NCBI GenBank assembly: GCA_947628435.1
Contig: CANQZW010000001.1
Coordinates: forward strand, 76,013 to 134,916
DNA from: an uncultured Bacilli bacterium
Lineage (GTDB): Bacteria > Bacillota_I > Bacilli_A > RF39 > UBA660
Reading direction: 5' to 3'
DNA length: 58,904 nt
This document shows positions 27,716 to 37,516 of this stretch, piece by piece; position 1 is the first letter of the stretch; each line of letters opens with the position of its first letter. Under the pieces are notes generated by a model. That model was not told the DNA's origin. It saw only the letters and a program-made list of their open reading frames with translations, and did no database searches. The position numbers were made by a program, and so were the translations under genes.

Positions 27716-29860
27716 TTACCTCTTTATTTCCACCAATTCATATGCTTCTATGATATCTTTTTCTTTTATATCTTGATAATTTTCTAAAGTAATACCACAT
27801 TCATAACCAGATTTTACTTCTTTTACTTGATTTTTTTCTCTTTGTATCGTATTGATATTACCATCATAAACAACAATACCATCTCTTATTAATCTTGCTT
27901 TAGCATCTGATTTTATAATACCATCTAAAACAAAGCACCCAGCAATATTACCAGTTTTAGAAAATTTATATATCTTTCTTATTTCTGCTTGACCTATTAC
28001 CTTTTCTTCATATAAAGGATCTAGCATTCCTTTCATAGCTGATTCCATCTCTTCAACAACTTTATAAATAATATTATGAAGTCTTACATCAACGCCATAT
28101 TCTTTTGCAATATCTAATATTTTACTAGATGGTCTAACATTAAAACCAATTATTATTGCTTTTGAGGCATTAGCTAGTACTATATCACTTTCAGTAATAG
28201 TTCCAACCCCACTTCTAATAATGTTTAGTTTGCATCCCTCAACCTCAATTTTAGATAAAGTATTTTTAACTGCTTCTTCACTACCTTTAACGTCAGTTTT
28301 TAATACGATATTAATTTCTTTTAATCCCTCGGATATCTTACTAAACAAATCATCCAAACTAATCGAATTTGATGACGTATTAGCTTTTAATTTTGCAACC
28401 TCACTTCTTTGCTCAGCAACACTATGAGCTTTCTTTTCAGAATCAAAAGCCATAAATTTATCACCAGCTGTTGGAACACCAGAAATACCAGTGACCTCAA
28501 CTGGCATTGAAGGAGCAGCCTCAACTACTTCTTCTCCTAAATCATTTTTTAAAGTTCTTACCTTTCCAAAATATTCTCCTACAACTATTGGATCTCCTAA
28601 TCTTAAAGTACCATTTTGAATTAATAAAGTTACTTGTGAACCAACATTTTTATCTAACTTCGATTCAATAACAGTACCAATTGCATAACGTCCAGGATTT
28701 GCTTTTAATTCTTGCATTTGTGCAACAAGTAACAAATTATCTAACAAATTATCTATTCCCTCATGAGTTTTTGCTGAAATATTAACAAATAAAGTATCCC
28801 CACCCCAAGCTTCAGGAGTAAGACCATTTTCACTCATTTCTCGCATAACTTTATCTACGTTAGCACCTGGTTTATCTATTTTATTTATTGCAACAATTAT
28901 AGGCACATTAGCGGCTTTAGCATGATCAATTGCCTCTTTTGTTTGAGGCATAACACCATCATCCGCTGCAACTATTATAATTACTATATCAGTAATAGAT
29001 GCACCTCTTGCTCTCATCTCAGTAAAAGCTGCGTGTCCTGGAGTATCTATAAAAGTAATTAACTTATCATTATATTTAACTTGATACGCACCAATATGCT
29101 GAGTTATACCACCAAATTCACCATCTACAACACTACTTTTTCTAATTGCATCTAAAAGCGATGTTTTACCATGATCAACATGTCCCATGATAGTAACAAC
29201 CGCAGGTCTTTCTTTTAAATCTTTTTCATCATCATTTACTTCATACTTCTCAAAATTTGTAATGTCCACAGACTCCTGTTTTTTTAAAGTTTTATTAAAT
29301 TCAAGTGCAATAACTGATGCATCATCAAAACTTATCTTTGCGTTCATATTTGCCATAACACCTAAACTCATAAGTTTTTTTAATAAATCAGAAACAGAAA
29401 CATTAAGACTCTCAGCGAAATCCTTAATTGTCATTGCATCTTTATACAATACAACATTATCTAAAGATTCTCCCTCATTAGAAACTAACTTTTCTTTATT
29501 CTTATACATTGCCTTTTTAGCATCTTTTATATCTTTTTGTTTATTCTTATTCTTTTTCTTCTTTAAAGGAGCAGGTTCACTACTATAAATAGTATCTTTC
29601 TTATCAATTAATGTATCAACCACCTCATCATAGTAGTCATCTTCTTCCATCTTTTTTATTATCTCTTCATCTTGTTTTATTTCCTCATCCAAAGATTCTT
29701 CTTGTTCTTCATTTGAAAAAGCATTGTCTAATAAAACTATCGCATCATCATCAAGTAAATCATCTTCATTTGACACATCAATGTTCAATTTTTTACACAT
29801 TTGTAAGATGTCATCAACATTCTTATTCATATCATCTGCGTATTCTAAAACACTCATCAT
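27716..29860 (-). CDS. infB: Translation initiation factor IF-2
   Basis: RPAVVTIMGHVDHGKTSLLDAIR, DTPGHAAFTEMRARGA, NKIDKPGANVDKV. Confidence 0.98.
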   Translation of the reverse strand: MMSVLEYADDMNKNVDDILQMCKKLNIDVSNEDDLLDDDAIVLLDNAFSNEEQEESLDEEIKQDEEIIKKMEEDDYYDEVVDTLIDKKDTIYSSEPAPLKKKKNKNKQKDIKDAKKAMYKNKEKLVSNEGESLDNVVLYKDAMTIKDFAESLNVSVSDLLKKLMSLGVMANMNAKISFDDASVIALEFNKTLKKQESVDITNFEKYEVNDDEKDLKERPAVVTIMGHVDHGKTSLLDAIRKSSVVDGEFGGITQHIGAYQVKYNDKLITFIDTPGHAAFTEMRARGASITDIVIIIVAADDGVMPQTKEAIDHAKAANVPIIVAINKIDKPGANVDKVMREMSENGLTPEAWGGDTLFVNISAKTHEGIDNLLDNLLLVAQMQELKANPGRYAIGTVIESKLDKNVGSQVTLLIQNGTLRLGDPIVVGEYFGKVRTLKNDLGEEVVEAAPSMPVEVTGISGVPTAGDKFMAFDSEKKAHSVAEQRSEVAKLKANTSSNSISLDDLFSKISEGLKEINIVLKTDVKGSEEAVKNTLSKIEVEGCKLNIIRSGVGTITESDIVLANASKAIIIGFNVRPSSKILDIAKEYGVDVRLHNIIYKVVEEMESAMKGMLDPLYEEKVIGQAEIRKIYKFSKTGNIAGCFVLDGIIKSDAKARLIRDGIVVYDGNINTIQREKNQVKEVKSGYECGITLENYQDIKEKDIIEAYELVEIKR

Positions 29861-29878
29861 ATTACCACGTCCTTTCTA

Positions 29879-30148
29879 TTAGCTATTATTACTTATAACA
29901 CTCCTTAATTCATCATAAATATCATCTGATATTTGTGTGTTTAAATAACGTTCTAAGACTTTAGTTTTTTTGGCTAAATTAACGACTTCTAAATCTTTTT
30001 TTAAATATGCTCCGTGACCATTTAACTTGCCAGTTAAATCAACTGCTACATTACCTTTATTATCCTTAACTACTCTTATAAGATCTTTTTTAGGAAATTT
30101 TTCCTTGGTAACAACACACGAACGCATTGGTATTTTTCTTTGTTTCAA
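29879..30148 (-). CDS. ylxR: YlxR-family RNA-binding protein
   Basis: RKIPMRSCVVTKEKFPKKDLIRVVKDNKGNVAVDLTGKLNGHGAYLKKDLE. Confidence 0.93.
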   Translation of the reverse strand: MKQRKIPMRSCVVTKEKFPKKDLIRVVKDNKGNVAVDLTGKLNGHGAYLKKDLEVVNLAKKTKVLERYLNTQISDDIYDELRSVISNNS

Positions 30149-30163
30149 AATTAATCACCAACC

Positions 30164-31258
30164 TTAAGATATTGCATTAGATAAATCAATATTTTCTTCT
30201 TTTACTTGCTCTTTTGTTTTTACATCTATTTTATAATGAGTTAAGCGTGCAGCTAATCTAACATTTTGACCTTTTTTACCAATGGCCAAAGACAAATTAT
30301 CTCCTTCTGCAATTGCTAAGGCCTCATTTTTCTTTTCATCTAAAATGTATACCTCAACATCCTTAGCTGGAGATAAAGCATTCTTAATAAATTTTATTGG
30401 ATCTTTATCATATAAAACTACATCTATTTTTTCTCCATTTAATTCATTTGAAACATTGTTAATTCTTGTTCCTTTTTCACCAATACAAGCCCCTATTGCA
30501 TCGACATTATTATCCTCAGAATATACAGCTATTTTACTTCTTAAACCAGCATCTCGTGCAACACTATATAATATTACCGTTCCATCATTTAACTCTGGTA
30601 TTTCTTTTTCAAGTAGTCTTTTTACAAATCCATAATGAGATCTAGATAATAATATTAATGGGCTTTTACCTGAATCATCTATTTTTGTAACATATACTTT
30701 AACCATTGATCCCATTGTTAAAGACTCACCCTTTATTAATTCTGTCTTAGGAAGAATACCATGCATTCTACCTAAATCTACATAATAATTTTGTGAATCT
30801 TCCCTAGATAAAGTACCAACTAATAACTCACCTTGTTTATCTTCAAACTCAGACATTATACTTTGTCTTTCAGCTTCCCTTACCTTTTGAACTAATATTT
30901 GTTTTGCAGCCATCGTTGCAACACGACCAAAATCTTTTAACACTACTTCCTCTTCTATTGTCTCACCTGGTTTAATATCTGGAACAATTTTTTTAGCATC
31001 ATTAAGTAGTATTTCAACAGATTCCTCACCGTCTTCATCTTCCTCACCATCAGTATATTCCGTTACTACCTTTTGATATGAATAACCCTTTATTTCCCCT
31101 GTATCTTTATTTATATCTATTCTAATATTTGGAAGACCAGTTTCCTTAGTATATGCCTTTTCTAAAGCTACTTTCATTCCATCAAATATAACATCCTCAC
31201 TTATTTGTTTTTCAGCACAAATATTTTTTAAAGCTTTTATAAATTCTTCACTATTCAT
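30164..31258 (-). CDS. nusA: Transcription termination/antitermination protein NusA
   Basis: S1 and KH domains: SRSHYGFVKRLLEKEIPELNDGTV, ACIGEKGTRINNVSNELNGEKIDVV, SLAIGKKGQNVRLAARLTHYKIDVK. Confidence 0.97.
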   Translation of the reverse strand: MNSEEFIKALKNICAEKQISEDVIFDGMKVALEKAYTKETGLPNIRIDINKDTGEIKGYSYQKVVTEYTDGEEDEDGEESVEILLNDAKKIVPDIKPGETIEEEVVLKDFGRVATMAAKQILVQKVREAERQSIMSEFEDKQGELLVGTLSREDSQNYYVDLGRMHGILPKTELIKGESLTMGSMVKVYVTKIDDSGKSPLILLSRSHYGFVKRLLEKEIPELNDGTVILYSVARDAGLRSKIAVYSEDNNVDAIGACIGEKGTRINNVSNELNGEKIDVVLYDKDPIKFIKNALSPAKDVEVYILDEKKNEALAIAEGDNLSLAIGKKGQNVRLAARLTHYKIDVKTKEQVKEENIDLSNAIS

Positions 31259-31260
31259 TT

Positions 31261-31512
31261 TTACCTATCTCCTTTTTCTACCGAACATACATCAAGTACG
31301 TACGATTCATCAAATTCATCTTCTAGGGTATCAATTATTGGATTAATAACCTCAGTTGCACTAACACAAGTATCAACATCAACATATGGTTCTTTATCAA
31401 TTATAACCCTTAAAAAATACATAGTACCTTCCTTTACATATTCAACCTTAGAAAGCTTAATGTTAATTTTTTTAAGAGGTTCTTCAATTAACGCTCTTAC
31501 TTTAGCATCCAT
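31261..31512 (-). CDS. rimP: RimP-like ribosome maturation factor, N-terminal domain only (83 aa)
   Basis: VEYVKEGTMYFLRVIIDKEPYVDVDTCVSATEVINPIIDTLEDEFDESYVLDVCS then stop; immediately upstream of nusA. Confidence 0.85.
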   Translation of the reverse strand: MDAKVRALIEEPLKKINIKLSKVEYVKEGTMYFLRVIIDKEPYVDVDTCVSATEVINPIIDTLEDEFDESYVLDVCSVEKGDR

Positions 31513-31535
31513 ATTTAATACCTCCTTTAAATATA

Positions 31536-31561
31536 AAGAGCAGGACTTTTGTCCTACTCTT
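31536..31561 (-). promoter_or_regulatory. Hairpin in the 5' leader of the rimP-nusA-infB operon
   Basis: aagagcaggac-tttt-gtcctactctt: 11-bp stem with one mismatch. Confidence 0.6.
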
Positions 31562-31628
31562 GGTTGCTATATGTATTATAGCATAAAATATATATATTGC
31601 AATGTTTTTTTATTACTATTTAAAATTT

Positions 31629-32987
31629 TTATTTCTTAATAACATATTCATTATAACAACTATCTACATATGTTTTTAAATCATTTACGTAAGAATTTTC
31701 GATACTCTTTATTTGTTCTTCTAATTGTTTTTTAAGAAAATCAACCTCTTTATCTTTCTTAGGTTCGTTTTCCATTAAATATTTTCTAATTTCATTTTTA
31801 TATCTATCTCTTTTATTTTTATCATCAAAAGATTTTTCTATTGTTTCATTATTTATTGATAACTTAAACGAATATAATAACTCCATTGTTTTTATATCTA
31901 CCATATATTCATTATCAAAAATAATCATTCCATCACTAATTTTAATTGAATCAAATGTGCAATCTATTATTTGATTTCCCTCTTTATTTATTACACCACT
32001 TTTGCCATTTAAACGAACGGTTGCTAAACCATCTTGAAAATCAGGTGCATCATCATAAATTGGTTTTACTACTTCTTTTCCTTCTTTATTTATATAACCC
32101 CATTTTCCATTTAAACATACTGATGCTAAACCATCATAAAAATTAGATACATAATCATATTTTTTATTTAGTTTTATTACTTCTTTTCCTTCTTTGTTGA
32201 TATAGCCCCATTTACTATTTAAACATACTGCTGCTAGGCCTTCATGAAAACTAGATGCAAAATCATAAATTGGCTTTACTACTTCTTTTCCGTCTTTGTT
32301 AATATAGCCAGATTTTTTATTTAATCTAACTTCTGCTAATCCTTCATTGAAATCACGTACATTATCATAAATTGGTTTTATTACGTATTTTCCTTCTTTA
32401 TTTATGTAACCCCATTTACCATGTAATTTAACTGCTGCTAGGCCTTCACTAAAATTAGATACACGATCATAAATTGGTTTTATTACTTCTTTTCCTTCTT
32501 TATTAATATAACCCCATTTTCCGCCTAAACAAACTGCCGCTAGGCCCTCATGAAAATCAGATGCATGATTAGAAAAATCAGTTCCAAGATGATAATAATA
32601 AGATACACTATCATAAATTGGTTTTACTACTTCTTTTCCTTCTTTATTAATATAACCATATTTTCCATTTAAACGAACTACCGCTAAACCCTCATGAAAA
32701 TCATGTACATCATCATAAATTGGTTTTATTAAGAATTTTCCTTTTTTATCTATCACACCATATTTTCCATTTAGTTTAACTGATGCTAATCCTTCGTGAA
32801 AATCACATACAATATCATAAATTGGTTTTACTACTTCTTTTCCTTTTTTATTGATATAACCCCATTTTCCATTTAATTTAACTCTTGCTAGTCCTTCTTG
32901 AAAATCATATACATAATCATACTTTGATACATCTATCTTATTTTTTATTATAGTGCTATAACTTATAACAGCTTTTTCCATTACCAA
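31629..32987 (-). CDS. WG-repeat protein
   Basis: Repeating unit ~F(H/Q)EGLA.V.LNGKWGYINKEGKEVVKPIYD, about 9-10 copies. Confidence 0.92.
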   Translation of the reverse strand: MVMEKAVISYSTIIKNKIDVSKYDYVYDFQEGLARVKLNGKWGYINKKGKEVVKPIYDIVCDFHEGLASVKLNGKYGVIDKKGKFLIKPIYDDVHDFHEGLAVVRLNGKYGYINKEGKEVVKPIYDSVSYYYHLGTDFSNHASDFHEGLAAVCLGGKWGYINKEGKEVIKPIYDRVSNFSEGLAAVKLHGKWGYINKEGKYVIKPIYDNVRDFNEGLAEVRLNKKSGYINKDGKEVVKPIYDFASSFHEGLAAVCLNSKWGYINKEGKEVIKLNKKYDYVSNFYDGLASVCLNGKWGYINKEGKEVVKPIYDDAPDFQDGLATVRLNGKSGVINKEGNQIIDCTFDSIKISDGMIIFDNEYMVDIKTMELLYSFKLSINNETIEKSFDDKNKRDRYKNEIRKYLMENEPKKDKEVDFLKKQLEEQIKSIENSYVNDLKTYVDSCYNEYVIKK

Positions 32988-33096
32988 AATCTCCTTTTTA
33001 ATTTTGGCCTTATTATATTTAAATTACTTATCAATGTCAATAATCACTAGCAAATAAAAAAGTATCACTAGCAAATAAAAAAGTATCAAATATACT

Positions 33097-34338
33097 TTAT
33101 TGATACTTTTTATAATAACTATTTGCCATTTCTAATGCATCATCTACGTAAGATTTTTCAATACTCTTTATTTGTTCTTCAAATTGCTTTTTAAGTGCCT
33201 CAAATTGTTTTTCATATTCATCTTCATTTTCGTCTATCTGTTTTTCTTTTATAGTTTCCTTTTCTTTTAAATATTTTTCTATTTCATTTTTATAGCTATT
33301 TCTTTTATTTTTATCGTCAAAGAATTTTTTTATTGTTTTATTACCTAATGATAATTTAACTAAATATAATAATTCCATTGTTTTTATATCTACCATGTAC
33401 TTATCATCAAAAATAATCATTCCGCCATTAATCTTAATTGAATTAAACGTACAATCTATTATTTGATTTCCTTTTTTATCTATTACGCCTGTTTTGTCAT
33501 TTAAACATACTGCTGCTAAACCATTTTGAAAATCAAATGCATAATCATAAATTGGTTTTATTACGTATTTTCCTTCTTTATTAATAAAACCATATTTTCC
33601 ATTTAATTTAACTCTTGCTAAACCTTCATGAAAACTAGATGCAAAATCATAAATTGGTTTTATTACGTATTTTCCTTCTTTGTTGATATAACCCCATTTT
33701 CCATTTAAACATACTGCTGCTAAGCCTTCATGAAAATCAGATACATAATCATATTTTTTATTTGGTTTTATTACGTATTTTCCTTCTTTATTGATATAGC
33801 CATATTTTCCATTTAATTCAACTACCGCTAAACCCTCATGAAAATTAGATACATAATCATATTTATTTTTTAGTTTTATTACTTCCTTTCCTTCTTTATT
33901 GATGTAAACCCATTTTCCATTTAAACGAACTGCTGCTAGTCCTTCATGGAAACTATGTGCATAATCATAAATTGGTTTTATTACGCATTTTCCTTCTTTA
34001 TTGATATAGCCATATTTTCCATTTAATTCAACTACCGCTAAACCCTCATGAAAATTAGATACACTATCATAAATTGGTTTTATTACTTCTTTTCCTTTTT
34101 TGTTGATATAACTCCATTTTCCATTTAAATAAACTGCTGCTAATCCTTCTTGAAAATCAGATACATTATCATAAATTGGTTTTATTACTTCTTTTCCTTC
34201 TTTATTTATATAGCCCCATTTTCTATTTAAATAAACCCTTGCTAATCCTTCATGAAAGTCAAATACATAACTATTATACTTTGATATATCTATCTTGTTT
34301 TTTATTATTGTGCTATAACTTATAACAACTTTTTCCAT
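33097..34338 (-). CDS. WG-repeat protein, paralogue of neighbouring gene
   Basis: Same repeats; near-identical N-terminus (EKVVISYSTIIKNKIDISKY) and similar C-terminus (GMIIFDDKYMVDIKTMELLY). Confidence 0.92.
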   Translation of the reverse strand: MEKVVISYSTIIKNKIDISKYNSYVFDFHEGLARVYLNRKWGYINKEGKEVIKPIYDNVSDFQEGLAAVYLNGKWSYINKKGKEVIKPIYDSVSNFHEGLAVVELNGKYGYINKEGKCVIKPIYDYAHSFHEGLAAVRLNGKWVYINKEGKEVIKLKNKYDYVSNFHEGLAVVELNGKYGYINKEGKYVIKPNKKYDYVSDFHEGLAAVCLNGKWGYINKEGKYVIKPIYDFASSFHEGLARVKLNGKYGFINKEGKYVIKPIYDYAFDFQNGLAAVCLNDKTGVIDKKGNQIIDCTFNSIKINGGMIIFDDKYMVDIKTMELLYLVKLSLGNKTIKKFFDDKNKRNSYKNEIEKYLKEKETIKEKQIDENEDEYEKQFEALKKQFEEQIKSIEKSYVDDALEMANSYYKKYQ

Positions 34339-34384
34339 ATAACCAAAATCTCCTTTTGAACTTTATTTTTATTATTTTATTATA

Positions 34385-34560
34385 TTGAAATTATTTATCA
34401 ATGTCAATAATTACTCCATCGCTAATCTTAATAGAATTAAATGTACAATTTATTATTTAATTTTCCTTCTTTATTTATTACACATATTTAATTTAAGTGA
34501 ACTTTTACTAATACCTTATGAAAACTAAATACATAATCATAAATTGGTTTTACAATATTT
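34385..34560 (-). pseudogene. Decayed third copy of WG-repeat gene
   Basis: Minus frames give VKPIYDYVFSFHKVLVKVHLN*, VINKEGKLNNKLYI and the DNA of NSIKISDG, with stops and frameshifts. Confidence 0.7.
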
Positions 34561-34663
34561 AAAATTTTTATAACTATAAACTGATGTTTATGTCAAATTT
34601 ATTTCATAAATTTAATATAAATATTTTATATAAGAAATATTTTTGTTATAATTTATAATAGAG

Positions 34664-35398
34664 GTGAGGCAAATGACAGATGATATAATTAAAAAAGTTT
34701 ATAATAAATACCTTAAGAATTGGTTTAAAAAAAATTATAAGTTTTTAATAACAATATTATTGTATATTTTATATCAAAGTAATTTTATTATTTCTTTTAT
34801 TAGTTCCTTTGGAATAAACTTTAATAAAATACCTAAGCACCCTAGAATATTTTGTTTTTTTCTATTTGACTTAGTTTATGTATTAATTTTACTAATACTG
34901 TTTAAAACAGATATAAAAAATGGTTTAAAAGATCTTAAAAAAAACTTTAATAATAGAGCAATAATATCTCTTAATTGTTGGATTATAGGTTGTCTTTTAA
35001 TGACCTTTTCTTCTATATTAATTAGTATTATTTCAAAACAAAATATCTCTGCTAACGAGGCTCTTGTTAGACAAAGTATTAAATTAGCACCACTTTATAT
35101 GTTATTTACATGTTGTTTGGTTGCACCAATATTTGAAGAATTAGTATTTAGAAAATCTCTTTATGGTCTTATTAAATTTAAATGGTTATTTATAATTTTA
35201 AGTGGACTTATCTTTGGTCTTTTACACGTTTTAGGTAGCTACAATACTCCTTTTGATTTACTATACGTAATACCTTATGGTTCTATGGGTTGCTCATTTG
35301 CTTATCTTCTTACAAAAACCAACAATATTACATTACCTATTTTAATTCATATGCTTCATAATACTATACTTGTTTTATTACAAATAATTAGAGGTTAA
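34664..35398 (+). CDS. CPBP-family intramembrane metalloprotease
   Basis: APIFEELVFRKSLYG, FGLLHVLG, ILIHMLHNTILV motifs. Confidence 0.9.
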   Translation: MRQMTDDIIKKVYNKYLKNWFKKNYKFLITILLYILYQSNFIISFISSFGINFNKIPKHPRIFCFFLFDLVYVLILLILFKTDIKNGLKDLKKNFNNRAIISLNCWIIGCLLMTFSSILISIISKQNISANEALVRQSIKLAPLYMLFTCCLVAPIFEELVFRKSLYGLIKFKWLFIILSGLIFGLLHVLGSYNTPFDLLYVIPYGSMGCSFAYLLTKTNNITLPILIHMLHNTILVLLQIIRG

Positions 35399-35399
35399 A

Positions 35400-36224
35400 A
35401 TGGCTAACAAAGAAATAAAAAAAAGTAAAAGGAAATTAAGATGGCAAATAAAATTAATATTAATTATTACATTAATAATTTTATATGCATTTTTTATAGG
35501 AACAAAAGGTATTTTTATAAAAGATTACGTTATTAAAACAAATAAAATTGATAATAGTATGCATGGACTTAAAATATTACAATTTTCAGATATACACTAT
35601 GGCTCATCTGTAAATGATAAAATGATATTACAATTAATTAATAAAATAAATGATGCAAAACCCGATATTGTAATTTTTACTGGAGACTTAATAGATGAAA
35701 GACATAAATTAAAAGATGAAGAAAAAAAATATATTATAAAAAATCTTTCAAAAATAGAAGCTGATCTTGGAAAATATTATATAACTGGTGAAGAAGATTT
35801 TAAAGATGCAACGTCAATTCTTGATTTAGCTGATTTTATAAATCTAGATTCAAAAAATCAACAAGTATATTTAAATAGTAAAATACCAATAGAATTAATT
35901 GGTAAACAAATAGATGAAAGTTATTTTAACGACAATGATAAAACACCTTATTTTAAATTATTAATATTACATAACCCAGATGATATAAAAAAATATAAAA
36001 AATACAACATAGATATTGCTATTGCAGGTCATACACATAATGGTGGTATAAATATACCTAAATTAAAAGATATATTAATTAGTAGCGATTATAAAAAAAC
36101 TTATCAGAAAGTAAATAAAATTAAATTTTATATTAATCCAGGCATAGGAACTAGCAACATAAACGTAAGATTATTTAATCATCCTACGATTTATTTATAC
36201 AGGCTAAATAAGACGTCTAAATAG
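35400..36224 (+). CDS. Membrane-anchored metallophosphoesterase
   Basis: LKILQFSDIHYGS, IVIFTGDLIDE, LLILHNPDD, IAGHTHNGGINIP. Confidence 0.93.
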   Translation: MANKEIKKSKRKLRWQIKLILIITLIILYAFFIGTKGIFIKDYVIKTNKIDNSMHGLKILQFSDIHYGSSVNDKMILQLINKINDAKPDIVIFTGDLIDERHKLKDEEKKYIIKNLSKIEADLGKYYITGEEDFKDATSILDLADFINLDSKNQQVYLNSKIPIELIGKQIDESYFNDNDKTPYFKLLILHNPDDIKKYKKYNIDIAIAGHTHNGGINIPKLKDILISSDYKKTYQKVNKIKFYINPGIGTSNINVRLFNHPTIYLYRLNKTSK

Positions 36225-36234
36225 ACGTCTTATT
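36207..36234. terminator. Perfect inverted repeat spanning both convergent stop codons
   Basis: AATAAGACGTC-TAAATA-GACGTCTTATT. Confidence 0.7.
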
Positions 36235-37428
36235 TATTGGAATTACTATCTTAACCGTAGTACCTTTTTGTTCTTTAGAAAAATAAGTAATAGTACCATT
36301 ATGTCTTTCAATTATCTCTTTTGATAAGCAAACACCTAACCCCGTACCATTTTTCTTTGTTGTATAAAACGGAGTACCAATCTTTTTACAAGTTTCTTTA
36401 TCCATACCCTCGCCGTTATCTATTATTGTTATAACGTAATTTTTATTAACAACTTTACTTTCTAAAATTACTACCCCTTTTTCTTTTATTGATTCTTTTG
36501 CATTTTTAATTATATTAATTAACACTTGCTTAAGCCTATTATAATCAGCATTTATTAAAATTTCTTGATCAGTTATACGACTTTTAAATTTAATATTACC
36601 ATTAAAAGAAAGACTTACCTCATCACAAACATCTTCAATTAGCATTGTTATGTCCATCAAACTTTTTTCAACACGTATTTTAGATACATCAGAAAAATCT
36701 TTTAATAATATTAAAGTTCTATCTATTTCTTGATTAATTATGTTTATGTATTTATTAGCTTTTTTTTGATCTTTTATATTAAACATATCAAGGTATCCTT
36801 TGCAAACTGCTAAGGGGTTTTTTATTTCATGAGTTATTTTAAATAATGATTCATATAATTTTTTTTCTTTTGATATACTTTCAAGAGAATAATACATATT
36901 AACCATATTCTCTACTTTTTCATAAAACGAAGTTATTAAATAAGATATAAAATACATAATTAAAAGTACGTATATTACATAAAATATTTTAAAGGAATCT
37001 AAAATGATACTTTTAGTTGAAAAAATAATTATAAAACTAAAAATAGTATTAAATATGATAAAAACATTAATCACTTTATATTTTGATAAAAAGCAAATTA
37101 AAAGTATGATTATGTACAAAGATAATAAAAAATAAATTGAAATATCATATAACCCTGATAAAAATAAAGGTATACAAATAGATAGTATTAAAGATGGAAC
37201 TATTCTTTTTTTATATAATGCTAGTAAAAGTGGAATATTAATTATAAACGCATACAAATTAGATATATGTCCAAACCTATTACATATGTAATAACTAGAA
37301 AAGATAGCTAAATCTAAAAATAAATATCTTTCTTGTTTAAACTTAACTTTACTATAAATTAAATATAAAAAATAGCATGCTAACGGAAATAATAAATAAA
37401 TAAGATTTAAAAAAATATAAATAGCCAT
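36217..37428 (-). CDS. Orphan sensor histidine kinase (multi-TM; possible sporulation kinase)
   Basis: H-box ITHEIKNPLAVCKGYLDMF, N-box INIIKNAKESI, G-boxes DNGEGMD, GTGLGVCLSKEIIERHNG; hydrophobic N-terminus. Confidence 0.9.
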   Translation of the reverse strand: MAIYIFLNLIYLLFPLACYFLYLIYSKVKFKQERYLFLDLAIFSSYYICNRFGHISNLYAFIINIPLLLALYKKRIVPSLILSICIPLFLSGLYDISIYFLLSLYIIILLICFLSKYKVINVFIIFNTIFSFIIIFSTKSIILDSFKIFYVIYVLLIMYFISYLITSFYEKVENMVNMYYSLESISKEKKLYESLFKITHEIKNPLAVCKGYLDMFNIKDQKKANKYINIINQEIDRTLILLKDFSDVSKIRVEKSLMDITMLIEDVCDEVSLSFNGNIKFKSRITDQEILINADYNRLKQVLINIIKNAKESIKEKGVVILESKVVNKNYVITIIDNGEGMDKETCKKIGTPFYTTKKNGTGLGVCLSKEIIERHNGTITYFSKEQKGTTVKIVIPINKTSI

Positions 37429-37516
37429 AAAATCACCCTTTACTAGAAATGATTATACAACTATTTATTTTATTTTTTTGTCGAATTTTGTTTGATAACA
37501 TAAAAAATTGTAAAAA

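Noticed and set aside
29187-29898. Plus-strand ORFs (133 and 95 aa) inside infB
   Set aside because: Antisense to a strongly conserved IF-2 gene; His/Ser/Phe-rich composition typical of shadow ORFs
31946-32146. 66-aa plus-strand ORF within the WG-repeat gene
   Set aside because: Antisense shadow of the repeat coding sequence
31629-34338. Regularly spaced ~100-nt repeats resembling an array (CRISPR-like at first glance)
   Set aside because: Repeats are in-frame WG protein repeats with no unique spacers, no palindromic repeat and no cas genes
36207-36234. Inverted repeat as a transposon end
   Set aside because: No transposase nearby and the repeat sits exactly at convergent gene ends, so a terminator-like role is simpler
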